In this document: positions 30,633 to 37,078 of the stretch, one piece after another
Layout: every line of letters begins with the position of its first letter
Numbering within the stretch: the stretch's first letter is position 1
DNA from: a bacterium
GTDB lineage: Bacteria; UBP6; UBA1177
Assembly: GCA_017405875.1 (NCBI GenBank)
Contig: JAFQZM010000011.1
Span: 1 to 37,078, forward strand
Direction of reading: 5' to 3'
DNA length: 37,078 nt
Made by a program: the position numbers and the translations under genes
Notes under the pieces: model-generated
Told to the model about the DNA's origin: nothing
Databases searched by the model: none
What the model saw: the letters and a program-made list of their open reading frames with translations, nothing else

Positions 30633-32480
30633 TTAAGTCAGTGAGAGTACGGTTTCAACTATGCTCCCGGCGTCGATTCCTTCCGTTTTTCTCAGTTCTT
30701 TCTGCGTTCCGTGAGTTGAAAAAGTGTCTTTAACTCCGATAATCGTGCAGGGTATGTTCATTTTGAGTCCGCTCAGTTTTTCAAGTACCGCAGAACCCGC
30801 GCCGCCTGCCGCAATGCCGTCTTCAACCGTGACGATGTGCGTTATTCCGTGCTTTTTGATGAGTTCGAAAAGCTCATCCGGCAGCGGTTTTACGAATTTC
30901 AGGTCATATATAAACGGCGAAACTCCCGATTTTTCGAGTTTTTCAGCTGCCTCAAGCGCAAAAACGGTCGTTATGCCGACTCCGACGATCATTATTTTGT
31001 CTTTACCGCTTTTCATCAGTTCACCAGTGCAGGTTTTAAGCGGAGTGAGGCGGTTGGAAGCGCGTTTTCCGCTTCCGCTTCCCCTGGGATAACGTATCGC
31101 GACAGGGGAGTGCAGAGTGAGTGAAAATTCTATCATTCTAGCCATTTCGCTTTCATCGCGCGGCGCCATTACGGTCATATTCGGGATCATGCGGAAGTAG
31201 GCGAGATCGAAAAGTCCGTGGTGCGTTGCTCCGTCCTCTCCTACAAGTCCTGCTCTGTCAACAAGAAAAGTGACAGGCAGATTCTGGAGTGCGACATCGT
31301 GGACAATATTGTCGAAAGCGCGCTGCAGAAATGTCGAATATATCGCAACTATCGGGCGCAAGCCCCCTGCGGCAAGGCCGGAAGCGAAGGTCACGGCGTG
31401 GCCTTCGGACATTCCGACATCAAAAACTCTCGACGGGTAGGCTTCCTGAAGTTTCCAAAGCCCTGTTCCGTCGGGCATTGCGGCAGTTATCGCGACCAGA
31501 TTCGAATGTCTTCTGAAAAGGCGCGGCAGATAGTCCGCAAGATATGCCGTAAACGACGGCGATGCCGGTTTTTTCATCTCGCCTGTTTTAATGTCGAAAG
31601 GAGCTATGCCGTGGAATTTTCTGGGGTTTTCTTCTGCGAACTTGTAACCTTTCCCTTTCATCGTGTGAATGTGGAGAAGCACCGGTTCGCTGTTGTGCTT
31701 CAAATCCTGAAGCGTTTCCACAAGTTCTTCGATATTGTGACCGTCAATCGGGCCGACATACTGATAGCCGAAGCCTTCGAAAAGGATTCCCGGAGTGAGC
31801 AGTGATTTTGAAGAATTTATAGTTTTTCTAATAATATCAACGATCTTGTCTCCGTGAAAAATCGGAGGCAGTTTGGAAATGAGCTGCTTTATTTCGGTTC
31901 TCGCGGAAGAATATTTCTGCCCGGAAAGTTTGCGGCTGAACCACTTCGAAAGGGCTCCGACAGAGGTCGAAATGAACATGTCGTTGTCGTTTAAGATCGT
32001 TATCGTGTTTCTGCCGAAGCGGTCGACATTGTTCATAGCTTCAAGAGCAAGTCCGCTGGTTATCGCGCCGTCACCGATTACCGAAATCACTTTGGACTGG
32101 TCGCTTTTCATCCGCATAGCCTCGCGCATTCCGAGCCCTGCCGAAATCGAAGTGCCGCCGTGACCGGTGCCGAAAAAGTCGTATTTTGATTCCGAAATTT
32201 TCGGGAAACCCGAAATGCCGCCGAAAGTTCTCAGCGTGTCGAAGTTTTCACTTCTGTCGGTGAGCATTTTGTAGGCGTATGACTGATGTCCTACATCCCA
32301 GATAATTTTATCTTTCGGCAGATCGAAAACTTTGAGGAGCGCGATCGTAAGTTCGACCGTTCCGAGCGACGAAGCGAGATGACCGCCTCTTTTGGAGACC
32401 GTTTCGACCATTTTTTTTCTTGTTTCGGCTGCGAGTTCAACAAGCTCTTTCAAGTCGGCGTTTTTTATTTTTTCAATCAT
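30633..32480 (-). CDS. dxs: 1-deoxy-D-xylulose-5-phosphate synthase
   Basis: The 615-residue protein matches DXS in length and layout. The thiamine diphosphate domain has G-H-G-G-T-S-I-S-A-G-L-G and the G-D-G-A-I-T-S-G-L-A-L-E-A-M-N-N cofactor motif. The central pyrimidine-binding domain has D-R-A-G-L-V-G-E-D-G-A-T-H-H-G and R-Y-P-R-G. A transketolase C-terminal domain ends the protein (V-E-D-G-I-A-A-G-G-A-G-S). It condenses pyruvate and glyceraldehyde 3-phosphate, the first step of the MEP isoprenoid pathway. The ATG at 32480 lies one base after the rsmE stop and behind GGAG; a GTG 12 bases upstream overlaps that site. The genes are probably translationally coupled. Confidence 0.96.
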   Translation of the reverse strand: MIEKIKNADLKELVELAAETRKKMVETVSKRGGHLASSLGTVELTIALLKVFDLPKDKIIWDVGHQSYAYKMLTDRSENFDTLRTFGGISGFPKISESKYDFFGTGHGGTSISAGLGMREAMRMKSDQSKVISVIGDGAITSGLALEAMNNVDRFGRNTITILNDNDMFISTSVGALSKWFSRKLSGQKYSSARTEIKQLISKLPPIFHGDKIVDIIRKTINSSKSLLTPGILFEGFGYQYVGPIDGHNIEELVETLQDLKHNSEPVLLHIHTMKGKGYKFAEENPRKFHGIAPFDIKTGEMKKPASPSFTAYLADYLPRLFRRHSNLVAITAAMPDGTGLWKLQEAYPSRVFDVGMSEGHAVTFASGLAAGGLRPIVAIYSTFLQRAFDNIVHDVALQNLPVTFLVDRAGLVGEDGATHHGLFDLAYFRMIPNMTVMAPRDESEMARMIEFSLTLHSPVAIRYPRGSGSGKRASNRLTPLKTCTGELMKSGKDKIMIVGVGITTVFALEAAEKLEKSGVSPFIYDLKFVKPLPDELFELIKKHGITHIVTVEDGIAAGGAGSAVLEKLSGLKMNIPCTIIGVKDTFSTHGTQKELRKTEGIDAGSIVETVLSLT

Positions 32481-32481
32481 T

Positions 32482-33192
32482 TCAATCTCCACTCTGCAGA
32501 TTTATCAGATTCCTGACAAAGGCAAGCGACACCGTAACGGCGTTTTCCATTCGGAGAATCGGAGTTTTGAGGGAAAACATTCGAAAATTTTTCCTCTCGA
32601 AAAAAGCAGTCTCTTTTTCTGAAAATCCCCCTTCGGCACCGATCCAGAGCATTTTGTCTTTTTTGTTTTTGCAATCATAACTGTTTAAATTTATTGATGA
32701 ATACGGATGGAGCGCAATGTGCTCGCAATCCTTGTCCGCAAGCTCTTCCATAGTTTTCAAAGTTATTTCAGGAAGTATCGTACGGCGTGATTGAGATGCT
32801 GCAGAGGCGACTATCGTTTTAAGGCGCGGCATCTTTTTTTCGATTAGTTTCATGTCGGTGTTGGAGTAATCCGACCTGAAGATGAAAAATGCGTCAGCAC
32901 CCGCTTCGACTCCGTTTCTCAGACACTCTTCAAGAGCCGAAATGTCTGCCGAGGCCAGAGCTGCAAAAAGTTTCGGTTTGACATTTAAATCGCTGTATTT
33001 ATTGATGATTCTAAACGCTGCATCTTTGCCGTAGAGAACGCATTCGGTTTCGAAAACATATCCCTCAGAGGCAAAAGAAACCTTCTCTCCGCTGCGAATC
33101 CTGCGCACTTTTACGAGATAATGGAGATCAGCATCGTCGGGAATGAGAAAATCTCCTGAAATATTGAGTTTTTCTTTGACTAAATGAATCAT
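32482..33192 (-). CDS. rsmE: 16S rRNA (uracil-1498-N3)-methyltransferase RsmE
   Basis: The 236-residue protein is a SPOUT-class methyltransferase of the RsmE family. It has an N-terminal PUA-like domain with H-Y-L-V-K-V-R-R-I-R-S-G-E-K-V. The C-terminal trefoil-knot domain has the S-Q-S-R-R-T-I-L-P-E-I segment and the SAM-binding I-G-A-E-G-G-F-S-E-K-E motif. It methylates U1498 in 16S rRNA. The ATG at 33192 has only a weak ribosome binding site. It is upstream of dxs and divergent from the PEGA protein gene over about 140 bases. Confidence 0.93.
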   Translation of the reverse strand: MIHLVKEKLNISGDFLIPDDADLHYLVKVRRIRSGEKVSFASEGYVFETECVLYGKDAAFRIINKYSDLNVKPKLFAALASADISALEECLRNGVEAGADAFFIFRSDYSNTDMKLIEKKMPRLKTIVASAASQSRRTILPEITLKTMEELADKDCEHIALHPYSSINLNSYDCKNKKDKMLWIGAEGGFSEKETAFFERKNFRMFSLKTPILRMENAVTVSLAFVRNLINLQSGD

Positions 33193-33269
33193 TGCAACAA
33201 AGTTTCCCGTTTACAAAAATCAAAAACGTGGAACTATACCCAATTTTTCGGGAAAATCCATGTGCTGTA

Positions 33270-33297
33270 TTGACTCTTTAAAATTTTTAAGTATAGA
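33270..33297 (+). promoter_or_regulatory. Predicted promoter of the PEGA-protein operon
   Basis: TTGACT (33270-33275), 16 bases and TATAGA (33292-33297) lie 34 bases upstream of the ATG at 33332, with GAGGA as ribosome binding site. This is one of the better promoter matches in the window. Confidence 0.5.
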
Positions 33298-33331
33298 CAA
33301 TTGGTTTTTTTGATGTTTTGAGGAATAAAAA

Positions 33332-34867
33332 ATGAGATTTACAGTAGTTTATTTAATTCTTGTCTCCTTTACGTTCCTTTCGCTGACACCTTCAGGTATA
33401 TCGCTTGCGGAACTTCGTGCGGATGACGATCTCGAGCTTGACGAGCTTGATCTGGGACTTGAAGAGGACGAAGAAGATTCTGAAGAAGAGGAATCTTCCG
33501 GTAAAAAGAGCAGAAAATCAGACGACGAAGAAGATGAAGAAGAGAGTTCGGAAGATTCTGAAGATTCCGAGGACTCTGAAGATGAAGCTCCTGCTCCGAA
33601 AAAATCGGCAAAAAAAGATGATGATTCGGAAGAAGATTACGCTGCTTCCGGCAAAAAAGTCATGGCGGTTTATGTGTTCGCAGATTCGCACACTGTCAAG
33701 GCAGCATCTCATGTCGTAGCTGAAACGGCTTCACGTCTTGCTGAATCCAAAGATTACGATTATGTCGGAACTGAAGCCGCGGTTTCCTCATCATCCTCTT
33801 CGTGGCTGAAAAACGCCAAAAAGAATTTCGAAGAAGGAAAAGCGCTTTATAACGACCTCGGTATCGAAGATGCTGCGGAAAAGTTCAAGTCTGCTCTCAA
33901 ATATTTTGAAGACAACATGGATAAAGTCGGCGATATGAGCCTGATGAGCGAGATTATCTTCTATCTCGGCGCAAGTTACTCGCTTATCGACGAGGAAGAA
34001 CAGGCTGAATCATATTTCAAACTTTACCTTTCGATAAATCCTGACGGAGAGCCATCAGATTCGTTTTCCGATGAAGTAACATCTGCTTTCAACGATGTCA
34101 AAAGCGACAGGAAAAGCGGCGGAAAGGGTTCGCTTAAAGTTCAGAGCAATACTGACGGCGCACTTGTTTTCATGGACGGGAAAATAGTCGGAATGACCCC
34201 GGTCACTCTTCGCGGCATCAGAGAAGGAAAACACTATTACCGCATACACAAAAACGGTTTCCGTGCTGCCGGCGGTTCGATATCCGTGCGCGGCGGAAAG
34301 ACTGCATCCATCAATGAAACCCTGACGAAAAGTTCGTCCGCTTCAGTTGTTGCCGAACTCGAGAAAGAGATGAAGTCCGAATTCGGAAGCCTTTCAATGG
34401 TCCGCAAAGCGACCGATCTGGCAGAGGACAACAACCTCAGCAATATTTTGCTCGTCAAAGCGTCGCTCGGTGCTGACGAAAGACTTAAATATCAAGGTTT
34501 CATGATCGACTGCGACAAAAAGGAATTCAAGAAATCGGAAGCGGTTTTCGATCTTCCCGAAAAAGGTGCGGCAGCTGATTCAGTATCGCTCAATCAGTTC
34601 AATAAAACGCTTGTAGACGATCCTTACGAATACAAGGCAATATCCGATCTTCTTATGGAAGAAGCAGATCTTCTCGGACTTTCCGACAAACCCGCTGAAA
34701 GCCAGAAGGATGAGAAGGAAAAGAAACCGGTTTACAAGGAATGGTGGCTGTGGACAGTTGTCGGTGTCGTTGTTGCCGGCGGTGTGGCAGCCGGAGTAGT
34801 CTGCGGAATGGGAAAATGCTCAGGCGGCGGTAGCAGCGGTGCAACTTTGGATGTTAATTTTCAATAA
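33332..34867 (+). CDS. TPR/PEGA-domain protein with acidic low-complexity region and C-terminal membrane helix
   Basis: The 511-residue product has a signal-like hydrophobic start (residues 3-25). A very acidic Glu/Asp/Ser/Lys low-complexity segment lies at about 30-105. A helical TPR-like region follows at about 160-255 (F-E-E-G-K-A-L-Y-N-D-L-G, then A-E-S-Y-F-K-L-Y-L-S-I-N-P). A PEGA domain lies at about 266-331 (G-S-L-K-V-Q-S-N-T-D-G-A-L-V-F-M-D-G-K-I-V-G, then T-P-V-T-L-R-G-I-R-E-G). A C-terminal membrane helix (about 471-493) and a Gly/Ser-rich tail end the protein. PEGA proteins of this kind are usually envelope proteins of Myxococcota-like bacteria; this one would sit in the periplasm anchored to a membrane. 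It leads the downstream operon. Confidence 0.85.
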   Translation: MRFTVVYLILVSFTFLSLTPSGISLAELRADDDLELDELDLGLEEDEEDSEEEESSGKKSRKSDDEEDEEESSEDSEDSEDSEDEAPAPKKSAKKDDDSEEDYAASGKKVMAVYVFADSHTVKAASHVVAETASRLAESKDYDYVGTEAAVSSSSSSWLKNAKKNFEEGKALYNDLGIEDAAEKFKSALKYFEDNMDKVGDMSLMSEIIFYLGASYSLIDEEEQAESYFKLYLSINPDGEPSDSFSDEVTSAFNDVKSDRKSGGKGSLKVQSNTDGALVFMDGKIVGMTPVTLRGIREGKHYYRIHKNGFRAAGGSISVRGGKTASINETLTKSSSASVVAELEKEMKSEFGSLSMVRKATDLAEDNNLSNILLVKASLGADERLKYQGFMIDCDKKEFKKSEAVFDLPEKGAAADSVSLNQFNKTLVDDPYEYKAISDLLMEEADLLGLSDKPAESQKDEKEKKPVYKEWWLWTVVGVVVAGGVAAGVVCGMGKCSGGGSSGATLDVNFQ

Positions 34868-34878
34868 CGGAGGAAAAA

Positions 34879-35076
34879 ATGGCTAAGGAAAATAAAGAAA
34901 ATAAAATCGTTATTCCCGAAATCGACACGAGAACGATCGAAAAAAAGCTCAAAAGCGGCGAAATCACAGAAGAAGAGTACAAAAAATATCTCGACAGCCT
35001 TGAAGAGTGCACCGATTATGACACTGTCAACGAGGCATCGCTCATCAAAGAAGCAAATATCAAAAGAAATTACTAG
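34879..35076 (+). CDS. Small charged protein of unknown function
   Basis: The 65-residue protein has a strong GGAGG ribosome binding site 7 bases before its ATG and lies 11 bases after the PEGA gene. It is helical and highly charged (E-K-K-L-K-S-G-E-I-T-E-E-E-Y-K-K-Y-L-D-S-L), with a short-linker S-G-E-I-T-E-E-E-Y pattern like other small SHOCT-type helices. There is no signal or membrane segment. The good translation signal and operon position support it as real; the function is unknown. Confidence 0.75.
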   Translation: MAKENKENKIVIPEIDTRTIEKKLKSGEITEEEYKKYLDSLEECTDYDTVNEASLIKEANIKRNY

Positions 35077-35084
35077 AGGTCTTT

Positions 35085-35363
35085 ATGGATAACGAAAGCA
35101 AAGCTGAACTTTCGTCGATAGTCAGTCCGTCGTTTGAAAGCCTTGTTTCTTCGGTTTATTCGGCAATTCTGCTGAATTTGGGAGAAATCAAGGTCAAGGG
35201 CGCCGGCGAGGTGAGCGAAAATCTCGAAATCGCGAAATTCAATATCGGACTTCTCAAGATGCTTGAAGAAAAAACCAAGGGAAATCTTACTGAAGAAGAG
35301 GATTCCTATCTTCACGGCGTAATACTCAATTCAATGGAAAAGCTGCGTGAACACTCGCTCTGA
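35085..35363 (+). CDS. DUF1844-family protein
   Basis: The 92-residue protein matches DUF1844. It has F-E-S-L-V-S-S-V-Y-S-A-I-L-L-N-L-G, then N-L-E-I-A-K-F-N-I-G-L-L-K-M-L-E-E-K-T-K and G-N-L-T-E-E-E, as I recall from that family. Its function is not known to me. It follows the 65-aa gene by 8 bases. Its 3' end overlaps the next gene, which starts at a GTG inside it. Confidence 0.85.
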   Translation: MDNESKAELSSIVSPSFESLVSSVYSAILLNLGEIKVKGAGEVSENLEIAKFNIGLLKMLEEKTKGNLTEEEDSYLHGVILNSMEKLREHSL

Positions 35364-36141
35364 CAGGCTTTTACAAGTCATAGAAATCGCAAGATCGGCA
35401 GGAATTACCGCCGAAAAGTTTTTTTGTTCCCCTGAACTTAAAAAATCTTTCAAATCAAAGTGCGATCTTGTGACAGAAGCCGACGTTGCAGTCGAAAAAA
35501 TGCTTCTTGAAAAGCTGAAAACTGTTGATAATATTGACTTTTTAAGCGAAGAGTTCAACCCGAAGACAGGGCTTGCAAAACCGTGCTGGATAGTTGATCC
35601 TATTGACGGAACAACCAATTTCGTTGCCGGAATAGCACCTTTTGCGATATCTATTGCACATTATAACGGAAAAGAAGTCGATTTTGCGGTCTGTTTTCTT
35701 CCTGTAACCGGTGAAATGTTTTCAGCTGAAAAAGGGTGCGGTGCGTGGCTGAACGGCGAAAAAATAAGCGTCAACAGCGAAGATACAGCAATAAACTGCG
35801 TCGGTGCGACAGGTTTTGCCGACATAACTCAGCACGGCGGAACGGGAACTCTGCCTGTTTTCTGCAATATGGTTCAGAAAACCCGCGCAATGAGGCGTTT
35901 AGGCTCGGCTGTGACTGATCTCGTTTATACCGCATGCGGAAAATTCGCGTTTTTCTACGAAGCGGGGCTTTCTCCGTGGGATGTAGCGGCGGGATCGCTC
36001 ATCGTTAAAGAGGCCGGCGGGATTGTGACGGAGTTTTCCGGCGGAGAAAACTACATTCTCGGAAAAACGATAATCGCCTCAAACCCGAAAATGTATGATT
36101 TTGTCAAAAACGAGATCGAAAACTCACTTCTTTTGTCTTAA
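35347..36141 (+). CDS. Inositol-monophosphatase-family phosphatase
   Basis: The 264-residue product carries the metal-binding set of the family: S-E-E-F (Glu68/69), D-P-I-D-G-T-T-N-F at 84-92 and W-D-V-A-A-G at 211-216. Members hydrolyse inositol monophosphate or related sugar phosphates and 3'-phosphoadenosine nucleotides, so the substrate is open. The start is a GTG at 35347, overlapping the DUF1844 stop by 17 bases; an ATG of equal quality is absent nearby. It lies 11 bases before the nucleotidyltransferase gene. Together they suggest a link to phospholipid or sugar metabolism, but this is inference. Confidence 0.88.
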   Translation: MNTRSDRLLQVIEIARSAGITAEKFFCSPELKKSFKSKCDLVTEADVAVEKMLLEKLKTVDNIDFLSEEFNPKTGLAKPCWIVDPIDGTTNFVAGIAPFAISIAHYNGKEVDFAVCFLPVTGEMFSAEKGCGAWLNGEKISVNSEDTAINCVGATGFADITQHGGTGTLPVFCNMVQKTRAMRRLGSAVTDLVYTACGKFAFFYEAGLSPWDVAAGSLIVKEAGGIVTEFSGGENYILGKTIIASNPKMYDFVKNEIENSLLLS

Positions 36142-36152
36142 TTCGAGGTCAA

Positions 36153-36887
36153 ATGAAAGCACTTATTCTTGCAGCAGGGTTCGGAAAACGGCTTCAGCCG
36201 ATCACAAATTCGATTCCGAAATCGATGGTCGAAGTGAACGGAACTCCTTTGTTGGTCAATGCACTTAACAATCTGACTTCATTAGGGATTTTTGATATCG
36301 GAATCGTTGTCGGCCACATGGCTGACTACATCAGAAGCCGTATCGGGAACGAATGGAACGGCGCGAAAATCAGCTACTTCGAAAATGAGCGCTATCTCGA
36401 AACGAACAATGTCGTAAGTCTTTACAACGCGCTCGATTTCTGCAATGACGACATGCTGATGCTCGAATGCGATATTTTTTACCACAAAGAAATGCTCGAA
36501 AAGCTGATTGCCGGAGAGGGAGAATGCTCGATTTTGGTAAGTCCGTTCGATCCTGAAACGATGGACGGAAGCGTCGTCAGAGTTGATGACGGCAGGGCGG
36601 TCGAACTTGTTCTCGGCAAGTGGCAGGGCGAGGGATTTGACTACGCGAACACCCGGAAAACCGTCAATATGTACCGCTTCACGAAAGGTTTTACCGCAAA
36701 GTATATGCCTCTGATAAAGTGGTATGTCGAAAATATGGGCGAAAACAGCTACTACGAAAAAGTGCTCGGAAGCCTTATCTACCTCAGGGAATGTGATATA
36801 AGAACCGTCGAAGTTCCGGCTGAAATGTGGTGCGAAATCGATGATGCCGGAGACCTCGAAAGAGCAAAGAAAAAATTCGGATATTAA
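36153..36887 (+). CDS. LicC-like nucleotidyltransferase (choline-phosphate/sugar-phosphate cytidylyltransferase type)
   Basis: The 244-residue protein belongs to the NTP-transferase superfamily. It starts M-K-A-L-I-L-A-A-G-F-G-K-R-L-Q-P-I-T, the nucleotide-binding loop, followed by I-P-K-S-M-V-E-V-N-G-T-P-L-L. The later T-N-N-V-V-S-L-Y-N-A-L and W-C-E-I-D-D-A-G-D-L-E-R-A segments resemble LicC-type CTP:phosphocholine or aminoethylphosphonate cytidylyltransferases rather than RfbA-type sugar enzymes. The polar head group is not determined. It is the last gene of the operon led by the PEGA protein, and its 3' end is followed by a palindromic repeat. Confidence 0.8.
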   Translation: MKALILAAGFGKRLQPITNSIPKSMVEVNGTPLLVNALNNLTSLGIFDIGIVVGHMADYIRSRIGNEWNGAKISYFENERYLETNNVVSLYNALDFCNDDMLMLECDIFYHKEMLEKLIAGEGECSILVSPFDPETMDGSVVRVDDGRAVELVLGKWQGEGFDYANTRKTVNMYRFTKGFTAKYMPLIKWYVENMGENSYYEKVLGSLIYLRECDIRTVEVPAEMWCEIDDAGDLERAKKKFGY

Positions 36888-36897
36888 ACTCGTATAG

Positions 36898-36965
36898 ACA
36901 CGCCATGGCACGTCTTGAACTCTCCCTCTAAGGTAGAGGGAGTGGCGCGGAGCGACGAGGGCGTG
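36898..36965. repeat. Palindromic repeat (REP-like)
   Basis: Between the two converging genes there is an outer inverted repeat (ACACGCC at 36898-36904 and GGCGTGT at 36959-36965) around an inner hairpin. The inner hairpin is CTCCCTCTA at 36922-36930 and TAGAGGGAG at 36934-36942, with a 3-base loop. The composition (T-A-G-A-G-G-G-A-G-T-G-G-C followed by GCGGAGCGACGAGGGCG) resembles small mobile palindromes found in many bacterial genomes. No T-run follows the hairpin, so a pure terminator is less likely, though the location at the end of two genes fits one. A single copy is visible here. Confidence 0.5.
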
Positions 36966-36995
36966 TGTGGTATTTATTGGCCAGTGCTATCCAGT

Positions 36996-37078
36996 TTACC
37001 AGCCGTCATCGGAGCAATTATTCGTATTGTAGCCGTCACATGTTGAATTACAGGTAGCAGTTCCGCTGACATAATTTG
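36996..37078 (-). CDS. 3' end of a cysteine-rich secreted protein gene (partial)
   Basis: The frame on the minus strand is open from the right edge to a TAA at 36996-36998. It encodes the ending N-Y-V-S-G-T-A-T-C-N-S-T-C-D-G-Y-N-T-N-N-C-S-D-D-G-W. This T-A-T-C-N-x-x-C-D-G-Y-N-T-x-x-C pattern matches the Cys-rich modules in the S8 protease (for example A-Y-C-N-K-N-C-T-G-Y-D-T-S-T-C). Only the last 26 residues are visible, and no GCS tail is present. It is probably another exported repeat protein. Confidence 0.6.
   Translation of the reverse strand, partial: NYVSGTATCNSTCDGYNTNNCSDDGW

Overview
The window looks like a chromosomal segment of an uncultured Gram-negative bacterium. The outer-membrane context is clear: a tripartite RND/adaptor/TolC efflux set, an MlaF-like ABC ATPase and at least six predicted lipoproteins. 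Several secreted proteins carry features I associate with Myxococcota and other deltaproteobacteria-like lineages: a Myxococcus-type cysteine-rich repeat (DUF4215/TIGR02232-like), DUF7151-like repeats flanking collagen-like Gly-X-Y stretches, and Asp/Ser-rich linkers after lipoprotein cysteines. That placement is an inference; the window has no rRNA marker.

Layout. 1-275 (-): start of a lipoprotein that runs off the left edge. 372-6676 (-): efflux operon tolC-like > tetR-like > adaptor > RND pump. 6805-10148 (-): rpsF-rpsR-rplI-dnaB, without ssb between rpsF and rpsR, followed by an unknown membrane-anchored protein. 10346-12692 (+): lipoprotein, adenosine deaminase and ECF sigma factor with overlapping ends. 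12767-16060 (+): GAF protein, ATP-dependent PEP carboxykinase and orphan MlaF-like ATPase. 16057-17715 (-): small HTH regulator, DUF4878-like lipoprotein and an unknown protein. 17850-19630 (-): TPR membrane protein, a possible stand-alone ParB-type C-terminal domain and a corrinoid adenosyltransferase. 19734-30560: a secretome island with a cysteine-rich lipoprotein, two collagen-like/DUF7151 proteins, a PNGase F-like lipoprotein, a subtilisin-family protease, a beta-lactamase-fold hydrolase and an M4/M36-type metallopeptidase. 30633-33192 (-): rsmE and dxs. 33332-36887 (+): PEGA/TPR membrane protein, a 65-aa protein, DUF1844, an inositol-monophosphatase-like enzyme and a LicC-like nucleotidyltransferase. 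36898-37078: a palindromic repeat and the 3' end of another cysteine-rich protein gene on the minus strand.

The most notable signal is a short C-terminal tail shared by four otherwise different secreted proteins in the island. Two proteases end in S-S-G-C-S-(V/M)-T-V-F with different codons. The two collagen-like proteins have (S)(S/T)GCS followed by a longer, more hydrophobic tail. This resembles the layout of MYXO-CTERM-like sorting signals (Cys, hydrophobic segment, basic end) and may be a lineage-specific anchoring or processing signal. The island also combines proteases with a predicted N-glycan-removing enzyme, which fits breakdown of glycoprotein or other extracellular protein.

No intergenic gap exceeds 300 bases; the largest are about 197, 196 and 183 bases. 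I found no tRNA, rRNA, CRISPR array, transposase or integrase.
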